Assembly (NCBI GenBank): GCA_022702545.1
Contig: JAHRBC010000004.1
Span: 2,852,001 to 2,916,000, forward strand
Reading direction: 5' to 3'
Length of the DNA: 64,000 bases
Source of the DNA: Phycomyces nitens
Lineage: Eukaryota > Mucoromycota > Mucoromycetes > Mucorales > Phycomycetaceae
Shown: positions 24,101 through 36,973 of the stretch, in pieces
Layout of the letters: the number at the start of each line of letters is the position of its first letter
Position numbering within the stretch: position 1 is the stretch's first letter
The notes under the pieces: model-generated
Told to the model about the DNA's origin: nothing
The model's database searches: none
The model's input: only the letters and a program-made list of their open reading frames with translations
Position numbers and translations under genes: made by a program

Positions 24101-27100
24101 TGTTGGTCCCTTTATAATGAGCCAAAAAGGATATTTTAAGAATCGAATGAATCGATAGTTCATGAGCTGTGACATGGTGTGCAGCCATCTCATCGTTTGG
24201 TCAGAAAAGGGAGTTGGACCATTTAGTGCGCCGTCGCCGTTTTGCTTCATCTTGACAAGTTTATCGCATCTTCTGAGCTTCTCGAATATCTCTTTGATCA
24301 TTAATTCGGCACTAATAGATGATAAATACAGTTATACACTTCTATCTTTCTTGTAGAGTTACTTACGAACAAGGTGCGCTGTATAGAAGCTTGTAGACGA
24401 CGTCTAGTACATGTGGCGGTACACACGTAATGGCAGGAGTGGTATTGGCCTGATAGCGTGGACCCAAATCACTATCAAGCATCATCTTATAGATGACTTG
24501 TAAAAGTCTTTTTTTTTTGGATTCGTTTAGTTTTAGAATAAGAGCTGGATATTTCAAATACCTGTGTTTTGCATTCACACTAAGTAGATCTAACAGAGTA
24601 TAACACAGAGTTCCTCCTTTAATATATGTTGTTCCTGATCTTCCAAGTGTGCTGACATCTGCCTTGGTTGGTACTAAATAGACATAGAGTGTATATGGCA
24701 CAACATCTTGTCGCAATTGACTCTCCATAGCTACTTTTGTCATTTCCTGGATATCCAGGTTGAGGAATAATGTCGAGTCTTTTGGGACATTGCCTATTAT
24801 CAAATGTGTTTATAGGTGCAATGGAGCCAAGGGCACTATAGTCATGTACTTACTGTGGTAATGATTGCTAAAGTATGCTTGGATTTGATAACAAAGTCCT
24901 GCATGGAGAAGTGAGGCTGCTACTTGAGGGTGTCTGTGCTTAATGTTGGTGATATCTTTGATGTATGTTTTTTGGTGATTGATCTTTTATAGCAAAATAA
25001 TATCAGCTTTTTTTTTCTATTATTATCAGAGTTCTGTCGCATCAATTAAACTTACTGCACACTGTAATGCTAAATCACGAAGAGAAAACGCATCCTTTGA
25101 AAGTATCTGGTCCTCATTGTACAGCTTGACCAGCTTTTCAAACAGATGCTCATCACCCTCAAAATCCTTTTGAATTACATTTGTAGATACTTTCTCGATA
25201 TCTAATTGCCACATATACACCAGAGTAAGTTATCAACCGTTTAATTAAGTAACCTCAACTGAATTACTTACAGAATAATTGTAGCAGCAGCCATACAAGA
25301 CCATTATCCTTGGTCAAGTGCGATTTTGATCCAGGAGGATATGGCTCTCCATCAGGTTTATACACCAGAGCATAGAAATCTTGAAGGATATCTTCATAAG
25401 AGAAGAAGCTGCACCGATTGCTTAGATATCAAACTGGCTGTAAATACTACAAACTTACTCTGCTGCAACAAAGCTGTACAACTGGTCAGCCGTCTCTGTC
25501 ATGAGTTCCCAAAGATCCATGTTTGAAGGAATCAACATCTTTATGTCTTCTCCCCTTACAGACGCGGTTGCAGGGTTAAATGGCTCTTGATCAATCTCGC
25601 TCGCTTTATACACACAAGATGAATATCACATTCTCTAAATATGCCATGATTATTCTTACCTGGTCTCCTTTCATGTCGACTATGATGCTGAATACATCGT
25701 ATGACATCTCTGACCTTGGCAACCATAGCCTTTCTTATTTGTGTTGTATCCAGACCTGATTGAGTGAGAGACATGACCAATTGACGAAACTCATCCATAG
25801 AAGCACGTTGGAAGAGCATGTCCCGAAAATGGGTCTCGATGTTTGTTGAATTCCCCTCCTTGACAAACTCAATCTAATCAACCTTGCCTTAGTAACTCGG
25901 ATATAAATCTACTTTAGCAAGCTCACAACGTACCAAATCACCTTCAAACATGTGATAACTAGTTCTTGTTGTCAAGTCATTATACTCATGTCTTCTACTC
26001 ATTTGAGATATCAGTGGCCAAGAGGCATCTGTGTCCAAATCAAATATTACCTATGAGATGATCTGTCACATACACATACGCTGTACCACATTCACTGACC
26101 TGGTGGCATCATCAAGAAAGCCAAATGCCTTCTTCTCTTTCCAAGTTCGTTTACAAATTTTTCCATTGTCCAATGAATACTTTGGGCAAATGTTCCACGA
26201 AGAAAATGACCATAGATATCGGGTAGCTACATTATACGGCTTTGTTTTGTCAGTAAAGGTCTTGGTTCCGGATATCCCAGGCTACTTACAGCCACAATTA
26301 TATCATAGTGTGACACTACGCCTGCCCCATCGTCTGCCGGGCCAAGCAGAAAGAGGTTGATTAGTTCCTTTCCCTTGTTGAGACAATTGACCTGCGAGGT
26401 TGTCAAATCAGCAGGCAGGGTGTTGATCTCTCTCAGAATATGCTTAATGATGTTGATAGCCATTATTGTTGGGATTCTTTCAAGTAGTCGATGGTCTTGC
26501 TGAATAGAGCTGGCCATATAATGCAATGTCATTAGCCATACGTTGTGATTTGCTATTGCGGGTTGCGGGGATGCGGAAGCCGGGACTGCATTTAAAAAGT
26601 GGCCATACAATTCTGGGAACTAGCGACAATTAGTTTAATTTCGCTTAATCAAGTCTGCTTACAGAATATATCACGTCGAAAAATGACACGACACCCTGGC
26701 TGCCAAAGCTTTGTCCTGCTATAGGCTCAGAAGTCCTTTGCTCGGACCCATCTGTGTCAGGTGCAGAGCGCAACAAGAAAAAGTCCAGCATCTTCTTTCC
26801 TGTCTGGAAGCATTGGATTTGAAGAGAAGTCATGTCTGTGGCCGGCAGACGAGTGAGTTCCAGGAGGATATGCTTAATTATGCTAAGAGTGACTGGAGTT
26901 GTGACTCCTGCCTGATGAATGGCTGGAAGAGGATTGCTTCGTAGACAGGACAGCATAAAATGAATAGTTACTATCCAAGTCGACATTGGGGAGGGGTTGT
27001 GTGGTGATACAGGGCGTAAAGAGAGAGTCTGTGTAAGATCTTCAAAAAGTAGCCCAAGAGGGAATGTCTGAGGTGATGCAGAAGTCTGTGTCGTGATTGA

Positions 27101-27714
27101 AGGCGTACTGTGCGTATTCAATGAGGCTGGATTGGCGATAATTGGCATGAGTAAAAGAAGGTGATGAAGAAAGGTCATCAATCGTGTCGTCTTTACGAGT
27201 GTCAGAGGAGGTTCTCGATACTTTAACAAGATCGCTTTAAGTTGGTCAGCCTGTAGCCAATATCAGTTTTCTTCTTTTCTTTCTTTATCTAATTTTGTTT
27301 GTGGTGTAATTCTGGCTTACAATTCCTCCAGGTTGACATGTGCGCACAAATTCTTGTGCGAGAGCATCATAATTGATGCGTGTAGTTGATGGAGGAAATG
27401 AGACGACTGAATTATCGTAAACGAGGGCGAGGTCAGAATTGGTGTCAGTTATAGGATGCAACAAGTCTAATCGTCGACGTTTTGGTGGTTTCCCGCTAAA
27501 GAGACTACAGAACAATCATAAACACTCCTGGGGTTTTGTATGCCATGAATAGCTTACCCGTAGTAAGCTTGGTTGCTCGCTTCCAAGGTTTGGGACTCCT
27601 ATTTCAAAGTGTTGGTGGAAGAAGATAGGATGATAGGATGATAGGACTTACAGTGACATGCGTGTCTTGAGTATCCGCAAATAGACGGGCAATGACATTC
27701 CTCAAGGATTCCAT
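21181..27714 (-). CDS. MED23: Mediator complex subunit 23
   Basis: Tail-module subunit of the Mediator co-activator that bridges transcription factors and RNA polymerase II. The gene is split into roughly twenty exons, giving an estimated 1,600-1,750 residues. It runs from the ATG at 27714 (MESLRNVIARLF) to a TAA at 21181 (ending LLRLVM). Colinear matches to animal MED23 as I remember it: LNNMIWKHQWINFNHVI, then FIKRVAKWDS, PEYYEFEAFA, PIYLTNVI, a segment with HAIGLLISSLP, and QLLYICALIGPALHRIE near the C-terminus. The N-terminal third has Ser/Thr/Pro-rich insertions around 26.7-27.2 kb. I could trace exons at both ends, but some central splice choices (for example near 26.05-26.15 kb) are unresolved, so the exact protein is provisional. 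Divergent from NKAP, 202 bp between the start codons. Confidence 0.85.
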
Positions 27715-27916
27715 TGTTCTGCAAAAAGACCTGCTGAGTTAATCTTTACAGAACACAACTAAGTGGATTTATTCTGTTTGTTGAGCTTCTTTTGACTACG
27801 CGCGCGGAGTTCAACCATGCCGTCTTGTCTCTTCGCCGACAAATCGATTCGACGTCATCAGAAAGGCTTGCTTTGAGGTGGAGCGGGCAAAGATCTGTTG
27901 GCCATCCATTGTCGTT
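27715..27916. promoter_or_regulatory. Short divergent promoter region shared by MED23 and NKAP
   Basis: The two start codons, on opposite strands, are only 202 bp apart. Any core promoters and 5' leaders for both genes must lie in or overlap this interval. It contains a GC-rich patch (ACGCGCGCGGAG) near 27798. No TATA element could be assigned with confidence. Confidence 0.5.
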
Positions 27917-29201
<1,285 letters not shown>

Positions 29202-29252
29202 TCAAAGTGCATGTCTCTCTCTTTTTTTTAATACTATCAATAAATATCAACT

Positions 29253-31150
29253 CTACTGGCATTTTGCTTCAACAATAGAAGGACCAACTTCTTCATATTC
29301 CTTCTTTGAGATCCACAACTGATGGAATGTACCAAGTGATGCCAGAATAGATCCTCCCAACCAACTGCTGCATTTGCGTTCAGTCTGGTTACCGGCAGCA
29401 TGGATCTTGATCTTGCTCTGTAAAGAAAAGAAAAGAAAAGAAAAGAAAAATCAGTAGGCTAAAACTAGGCTTGTTGATAGACCTGACTTACGGTTGGTGC
29501 CATGATGGGGAGTTCATAGTTGAGACGCTCGTTAAATCCAGGGAAGAGAGTGTTTCCTCCTGTCACGACAACATTATTGAACAGCAATGGGCGAAGGTCA
29601 ATGTCACAGCTGTATATGCTGTTCATAACCAACTGGTGCATTCCAAAGCTGCTGTCGATCTGTTGTTTTGACAGACCCACTGAAGGGATTTCAGCCTGAG
29701 GGTTAATTTCAGCCTGAGGGGGCTTGAGAGAATATTATGATTAGAATCCAATTAATAATGACCTAATGTCACTTTACCACATTGATAAACTCTCTTGGCT
29801 GATAAAGAATCTCGGGAAGCTTATAGCGCTCCATACCAAACGAGTTGTTATAGCCATCTGGGAACTCGAATGGTTTTTGTGGCCGTGAAGCAATGATACT
29901 ACACAACCAACCTCGGGTTTAAATTACAGAATCACCAAATATTCATCCCTACCCTTCATCGTATGCCATTTCAGATACTTGGCATACACTCTCCTTGTAT
30001 TCCAAAATCACTCTCTAGAAAACAGACATTGGCCTATCAGTGTCTCATTGACAATCTCAATTGATCCTGGATTATTTACCGATGTCTGATAATCATTGAA
30101 ACTCTCGGTTGTATTAGGACGATCACGAAGTTCAACCTGGGGAGGTTGGCCACTTTCAACAGGTCGTTTGTTGGCAATCTTGTACTGTGGTGTTACTTGC
30201 AAGTGCAAGTCATTCTTCAGCTGGTCCAAGATCTGCTTTGTCAATAAATCACCACCAATGGGCTGTCTCAGGATTCCTGATTATTGAGTTTTTTTCTATC
30301 AATATGGATCCAGTTGCCTATATTTTTCCAACTTGCCCTTTTTCAAAACATAGCCATCGTATACCGGGACAGCGCTCGTCATACTTCCTCCAGAGTCAAG
30401 TACCAATGCTGTTGCCCTTCCTACTGAGAAACTAATTTATATATATAAATATAAAAAGCAATTGTTTATAACCCTTTCTTTTGCAATCGCATATTCCATA
30501 CTTACGCTGTCATGACAGCGTCCTTGGCCAAATAGAAAGCAGGAAACTCAAACTTTTCAAATGCCAATTCTACCATCTTTTCACGCTTCTCTGGTGTATT
30601 CCATGCTGGCTCTGTGCAGAGAAGAGGGTGTTCTGTAGGATCGATTCGGAGCATAGTGCGGAATGCTGCGTTCCAGATCTGCTCCATAGCCTCCCAATCA
30701 TTGACTATTGGTTGCTTAATATGTCAAACGTCTCGGCATTCAAGATCTGTATATTACCTAATCCTTCATGCATGGGGTTCTTTATTTCCATGTTTGGTCT
30801 CCATGTATTGATCATAGAATCTCCAATAAAGTATCGCTTTTTAATTCTGCTGTCAGTTTCTTCGCTGACATCTCCCATTGAAACATCCCCATCAACGCTT
30901 GGTTTTCCAGCAGAATAGTCAGTATCAGGCTCTTCGAGATAACCATACGATGTAGGGAAGACAGCCTTTGGAGTATCTTCACCAGCATATCCAGCACGTG
31001 TCGATGTCGAACCGACATCAAGTACAAGCGCGTTTACTTCATCTAATCCAAATGTTTCATGAATAATTACTACAAGAATTCTCTCAAGATTGCCGAATGA
31101 TTTCTGTGTCTCGGATAATGAAGATCATTACCTCCTCCGTAGGTCACCAT
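29253..31150 (-). CDS. ARP4: Actin-related protein 4 (chromatin-remodelling subunit)
   Basis: Nuclear actin-related protein shared by the NuA4 acetyltransferase, SWR1 and INO80 complexes (yeast Arp4, human BAF53). The first exon encodes only MVTYGG plus one base (31150-31132). The next starts at 31042 with [23 protein letters not shown], the actin phosphate-1 region in its Arp4 form. Then come [47 protein letters not shown] (phosphate-2 loop region), [12 protein letters not shown] and [17 protein letters not shown], ending VEAKCQ. A segment of Asp/Glu- and Ser-rich residues near residue 55 looks like an insert relative to actin. About eight short introns; roughly 450 residues. An AAAAG pentamer run (29419-29448) lies in the last intron. 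Convergent with NKAP. Confidence 0.93.
29419..29448. repeat. Pentanucleotide repeat in the last ARP4 intron
   Basis: About five to six consecutive AAAAG units, visible directly, inside the intron separating the last two ARP4 coding exons. Confidence 0.8.
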
Positions 31151-31577
31151 GGCTCAAGGTTTGAGAGAAATGATGTGCTGTGCCTGATCATGGTTATGCC
31201 TTTAAAATAGTCACGGTTATGACGTTGAATGATTTGCAAGTATTTTTTTTGTGCTTGTTTCAATTTTTGAAAATTTAATACACTTTTTGATGATTATTTG
31301 GAATGGAATGGTGCTTAAAAAACAATATATGTTTGGGCAATTTTTGAATGGATAGATGATTGATCTGTTTGTTGTCTAAAGAAACTTGATAATTTGGTGT
31401 GATAATTGTATATTTCTTGACCATATGGGCGCTGTTTTTTCTTTATTCTTAGACTATGTACACATGAAACAGAAGAAGTATGAGAAAAAGGATGTATGCA
31501 CGAACAAAGAAAAAGAATGGACAAGAATATAACTGAGATGAAGGAAAATAATAAAATATAAGAGAAAAAGAGATATA
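31151..31577. other. Spacer upstream of ARP4 and downstream of FNIP
   Basis: 427 bp, A/T-rich, with no coding signal. It should contain the ARP4 promoter and the FNIP 3' end, both genes being on the minus strand. Confidence 0.6.
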
Positions 31578-34500
31578 TCAGTGTGCACCTTGGGACACAA
31601 GTGGGCCTAGAACGTCCCATACTTTACTGCCATACGTACTGCACACATTTACAAGAAGTGGAATGTCATTTTCATGAACCCTGAGAGAGTACGATACATG
31701 ATTAGACACTAGAATTGCTTATTAACACAATCTTACCCGATATCAGTCGCCAGCGCATTTGAGCCTTTGAGAGAATCCAAGGCTCCTGTCTCAAGACATT
31801 CATAGACCCGTTCTTGCAAGAGTGTGCTTCTAAAATAAATGAGTTGAAGACCATCTTCAAACAACTCGACAATCTATATACAATACAAAACAGTTTAGTC
31901 TTTATTACTATGATTATTATTATGATTATTTAACTTACCTCATCTGGAGACAGGCCGGCATCATTCTTTTGCTTCACATCTGCCAAGAGATCAAACACAA
32001 GGTTGGACAGACGGACGTTTTGCCAGCCATTTGATACCACTTCGGCTGTTCCATTACTACCTATCGTTAGCTATAATGTTGATAAAGTGAGATGCTTACA
32101 TGTGATGCTCATCGAGTTCTGACAATTGCTGGTGAAGTACTCGACAACGCCTATGTATATTGTTAACAGACCAAATAAAACCAGATCATGTAGCTAATGA
32201 CTCACGATGAGCTTGTGTCGATTACGAGACAGGCTGACTCGGTAACCGAGTCTGATAATGAGAATTGCTGCAAGGTCATCTTCATGTCCTGTTCTAATTG
32301 CACATCAGATAGAGTATTTGGCATGCCCATAAGAACAAAGTCTGATTTGTAGCCCTCGCAATATGATGCCATAAGCGAACGGCCATAGGACTTGGCATAC
32401 AATCGATCTGCAGGATCAGTTGGTATGCCATTATCCTTTACTTGGGTGATGTCTGGCTCCATGTGGAAAATAGAAGATCTGGTGGTGTATAGAATGATCA
32501 GTATGATGGTTTAATCCAATTGATAGACTTACCTTGGCATCTCTACTGGATACACTCCAGATGGAGACACGACAGGATTCTCAAGGGACTTTGCCTGGTC
32601 TTCTGATGAGATCTTTTGGGTATCTGTGTCTGTGTTTGCCGAGACTCTATTCTGCTCATCGTGTTTCCAGGTCTTTTCTGTGTTTTTGGTGCCATTAAAG
32701 ACATCTGTTGAAGACCATTGTGGAGTGTACATGTTTGGGGTTGTGCTGAGTGATGTGGAATTTGAATTGGTTGTCATTGATTCTGGAGACTCTGTTGGAT
32801 ATGTCTGTAGGTCAAGTCGTTGGGTTTTTGGAATGGCAATTGACTCTAGATCAGTGGATGATCCGATCAATTGACGAACAATCTTGTCCTCTAGTTTTAA
32901 CGCAAAACTTTCATCTCCTCCTCTCTCACAGCCAAACAGATCAACTGCCTCTGGATCAAGCAAGGATTCAAAGTTCTCATAGACCTCATTGCATCGAATG
33001 AGATAGCTGAGGATGTACAATATGCGCCGAACAGTGCTGGCCTTTTGGCCAATGACAATCGTTCTCGTTATCCGAGAAGGCGTACCAACATACCCATACA
33101 TATCACTGCAAAGAGTTAATTATAGGCTGCCAAGACTATTATAGATCTACCTCAACTGAGCCCACAGGGGATCATAGTTGCCATGGTGACAGCCAATGTT
33201 CTGCACAATTGTCAATACTCATCTCTATTGCTTTTCTTCTTCTTGGCTTACCGCTTCATTCTCGGGGGGAGCGACAGTATTGACCCAAGAGAGGTGATAA
33301 GTAAGAACAGCAGTGATCATTGTGGATACCAAGTAGTTGTGGGCCCTGTTGTCAAATTCGTTGATCAAATGGATCAGCTCTTTGATCAGGCTCTTGCTGT
33401 AGTCTGATTTCCTTTGAGGAAACGTGGACATGTTCAACCATAATGGTTCCTAACAATGCATGCAAGGGATGTTGGCCAGACTGCCTCCCCTTAAAGACCT
33501 GAATTTACCTGAATGCGTGGTGTTCCATACAGTTCATAAAACGCATTCTTGAATTGGTGGACAGCCTCAATCATGATCGGCTCATTCTGAAAGACATTTG
33601 GACTCAAATACGAAGGGTTGGCCTTGGATTTCCTGGTCTTGGCAAGGTCAATTTATTTCAATCGACTTTAGAATCACCCGAGGCTTACCGGTACTTGAAC
33701 AGTAGACGGCAGATTAGAGCGAAAATGGCTACAGAGAACTCTAAATGCCTCGGTCTGCAACTGATGCATTCTGTTTTCTATCAAGGCAAAATGTGAAAAC
33801 ACAAAGTCATACAGGGTCTTGTTCTTGTCTTCCAAGGTAATCACAATAGCAAGCGCATATTTGACAGATCTTGAAGCGTGTCTGACAGGCTGTACAAGAA
33901 TTGTGAGAAGGATTGTCTTTATGACTCGTTTTCTATCAATAGGCTCACCACAGACAGCCGTGAACTTGGCAGAGGCATTGGACGAAAGGTGCCGTTTTCC
34001 AATGTAGTCTGACTGAAACGCCGAGATCGCTTTGACCAAAACGATCGTCTCGAGTGTGTACGGAGTCCCAAAATTGGAGGATAAATGGAGGCGGAGTAGC
34101 GACTTTCATCGTCACTCGACTGTTCAGATGTCGTGTCTTCCATCGAGACTGATTGCATTGACATTGCAGACACGGAACGTTTAGTTTCGTCTCCGTAAAA
34201 GCCACTCCTAGATGAAGTAGTAGATCTGTCACTGTTAATAGAAGAGAATGACGTCCGTCTTCCTCCTTCAGAGTCACGTGGGTGAAGTGTAAATAGTTTA
34301 GAGAGAACAATCTGGGGATCCTTGTCTCGTTTGTAATGGACCTTGGTGTTCATTCCTTTGTAAGCTAATGGAGCTGTGCCAAATATCATGTCTCCAATTA
34401 AATCTAATCGACGGTTGGCCTAAAGAAATTCCGGGTTTTAGAGCTGAAACAATTGGTGTCTAAGATATGCCTTTCTCTTTTTGCTCATACCTGGCGCTGC

Positions 34501-34931
34501 TGGTGTGATGCACCTTGGTCGTGCATTGACAGAGAGGGGGTGGCGCGTAAACTGTGGGGTTTAAAGTCCTGTCTGCGTCCTATCAATGAGTCCATTTCTA
34601 GGTTCACTCGCCCTGTCAAGGCCTGAAGCTGATTGCCATTCCAGGAACGAGCCATTTCTGTCGGTGTTCGGGCATCTTGTGCCAGAGAGGGCGGTAGGTC
34701 CGAGTCGTAGAGAACTGTCTTGTTTGATTCGCCTGCATCTTGGCAGAATAGGATCCGGATGTGCCCTTCCTTCAGGGGTATCGGGGCCCATCTTTAGAGG
34801 GGAATAGTTAGGGATTGGGAATGGCAAACATTGTGGATTTTCTCTTACGGTTCGGATTCTAAAAGAGACTGCGTATAAATGTCATCGTTGTCTCTAGAGG
34901 CTGCTTTGCTGCGAAAGAGTCTTTGGAGCAT
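31578..34931 (-). CDS. Folliculin-interacting protein (FNIP / Lst4 family)
   Basis: DENN-fold partner of folliculin (Lst7) that acts on Rag GTPases in nutrient signalling to TORC1 at the lysosome/vacuole. Exon 1 is 34931-34849 (starts MLQRLFRSK). Exon 2 is 34791-34491, where the true frame reads HIRILFCQDAGESNKTVLYD, matching the FNIP N-terminal strand. Exon 3 starts at 34420 with MIFGTAPLAYKG, and SQTTLENGTF follows. Then come the longin/DENN parts: ALAIVITLEDKNKTLYDF, FVFSHFALIENRM, STMITAVLTYHLSWVNTV, MYGYVGTPSRITRTIVIG, LYILSYLIRCNE, YGRSLMASYCEGYKSDFVLMG, ending DIPLLVNVCSTYG. Roughly 900 residues, with about nine introns. Ser/Thr-rich linkers at about 34.1-34.3 kb and 32.5-32.8 kb are likely disordered and phosphorylated. 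A folliculin partner gene is not in the window. Strong colinear family match; exact exon borders in the middle are provisional. Confidence 0.87.
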
Positions 34932-35071
34932 CCTCCCTTTCCCCCTTTGACTCGCGGATTCAGGAAGGAGGTTGAGACTCAAACAGTGAAAAAGGGTCGA
35001 CTAAAGGGTTGACAACCCATGTGTCGTATCCCAGTCACATGATATACCCCCCACAGACACACACACGCACG

Positions 35072-35102
<31 letters not shown>

Positions 35103-36973
35103 ATATTTATATACAGTGCTTCCGCCCTCAATATACCGATTTTTTTTTTGAAAAGCCTGACCGCTTTTCCGAGGAATTTTGCGTGCATTTTTGAGTTCAA
35201 GTTTACCAGAAAAAGAAACCTAATTTTGTCAGCCATTTGAAATAGCTTAACCACTATTTTTTAAATAAGTTGACCAGCCTTTTAAGCACAAAGAACCTCT
35301 GTAATCAATTTGACCAAAACTTGGGCAACTTATTTCAAAATAGAGGTTAAACTATTTCCAAAGGATCGGTAAATTGAGAGTGAAAGCACTGTATATATTT
35401 GTGTGTGTATATACATATATCACGCAGCACTTTAAATCCAGCAAAAAGCGGTTTGACGCCATCTGAAAGCATAGAGAGTTTTATGGCCATATCGACTTTG
35501 TATACCCAATTTGCAGCTGTATATACAACATACATGGCTCTTTAAATGGTTATTTAGAGCCAAAAAATTAATCATTTTCAGCAATATTCGCTAATTACCT
35601 TTGATGCATATCAAGGGTGCCCCAGACGTAAAAGTATTCAAAGAAATGCAATTATCAATGTCGCTTTAATAAGCCACATCAAAGGATCCGATTCTCTCGG
35701 ATATCAAACCGCATAGACCCAAATATATTCCAAAAGACCAATATTATAGTTTGATTATTTTTGATCAGAAGATAGGTACTATTTATTGTACAACAAGTTG
35801 GGTTTTATAGGCAATTCAGAGTCCTTCTTGTTCATGGCCAAGTGCATAATCCACCACTCGGATTTCGTCGCTAGAATCGTTGAGATGACTACAAGCTTTT
35901 TTTAAAATTATATTACTAACCTTTGTTTAGCCTCGTAAAAAGGCCTTTATAACACTTATGTTATTCTGGCAAAAAGATTATACTGAAACACTGTCAAATG
36001 TTTCTTTTATCTTTAAACAGAAAATTGATTGTCTAATTAATTGCCCTTATTTTCTCTTGATAACTGCCTAATATGCGAATAAAGGTATTGGCGATACTTC
36101 TTTGTACGTCAAGTACATTTTCACGATGACGAGCTTTTGTGAAGAATCCCTAAATTGGCCTAGACTTTTGAGCAGATAAGCTAAATATACTCGATGAAAT
36201 TTACTCGGACAAAAAATGCCCAACACTATAAAATGGAATTGAACTTTGAGTCTTTTTCTTTCTGACGAACAGAATAGATGAACAAGGAATTCTACAGTAC
36301 ACCTTATCCAGTCTTGTAGGGAGTGAGAGAATTGGTTTTGTCATGTCTGTCCAGAATATGCATACTAATTCCATGAATTTAACCACAAGTCGTGTCTTTC
36401 TTGTGTACCACAGGTTTTTTTGTGTTAAAGGTTTGACTGTATGAGAAATGGTGCCAAAGGGTAACCAGCAATACTTTTATTTACTCTCTTTTGTACATCT
36501 ACTTTTACAACTGTGATATCTCCAACTTTTGACCAACTACAGTTTCTTATTAAAGACACACTTTTCACAGATATGCTTGTATACCCCAGAAAGAGAGACT
36601 CGAGATCTTTTAAAATGTTTACACAACTTTCGCCTTGCTTCTTCAAGAACAATAGATGGGTTATTGACAAACGTTGTTCATTAAGGCTTAGGAATTGTGT
36701 CGAGCTCAATAAGCATTAAAGGCTGTCATTTTCGGTTGCTATATTATCATATTTCTCATCCATACTGTCATCAAAGACTAGAAGCGATTATTATTCAGGG
36801 TTATAATGACCAAGTCCATTTTATTTTAGAATTAAATGAAAAAGCGTCTCAATTGGTGATATAATTTTGTCTAAAAAATTACAAGTTGTCTCAATCTCAA
36901 GTAAAAAACACTGTATTATATTGTTCAAAAAATTAATTTAGTGATATAGGATAAAATAAAGAGTAATTGTAGA
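34932..36973. other. Repeat-containing spacer between FNIP and ERG6
   Basis: Contains an AT tract (about 35071-35112), a MITE (35114-35391) and about 1.5 kb with no recognisable gene. A minus-strand open frame at about 36425-36709 lacks an ATG and matches no family I know. Confidence 0.55.
35114..35391. mobile_element. Tc1/mariner-type MITE
   Basis: 278-bp element bounded by CAGTGCTT at the left and its inverse CACTG at the right, each next to a TA dinucleotide as expected for the TA target site of Tc1/mariner elements. The terminal inverted repeats, about 28 bp, match with a few mismatches: CAGTGCTTCCGCCCTCAATA against CAGTGCTTTCACTCTCAATT. A second, inner inverted repeat of about 38 bp lies at roughly 35231-35270 and 35322-35360 (GAAATAG-TTAACC-CTATTTT-AAATAAGTT shared). 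There is no open frame for a transposase, so the element is non-autonomous. Confidence 0.8.

Noticed and set aside
34561..34827. Long minus-strand frame starting MPFPIPNYSP
   Set aside because: It overlaps FNIP exon 2 in the wrong frame. The correct frame, entered through the acceptor before 34791, gives the FNIP motif RILFCQDAGESNKTVLYD.
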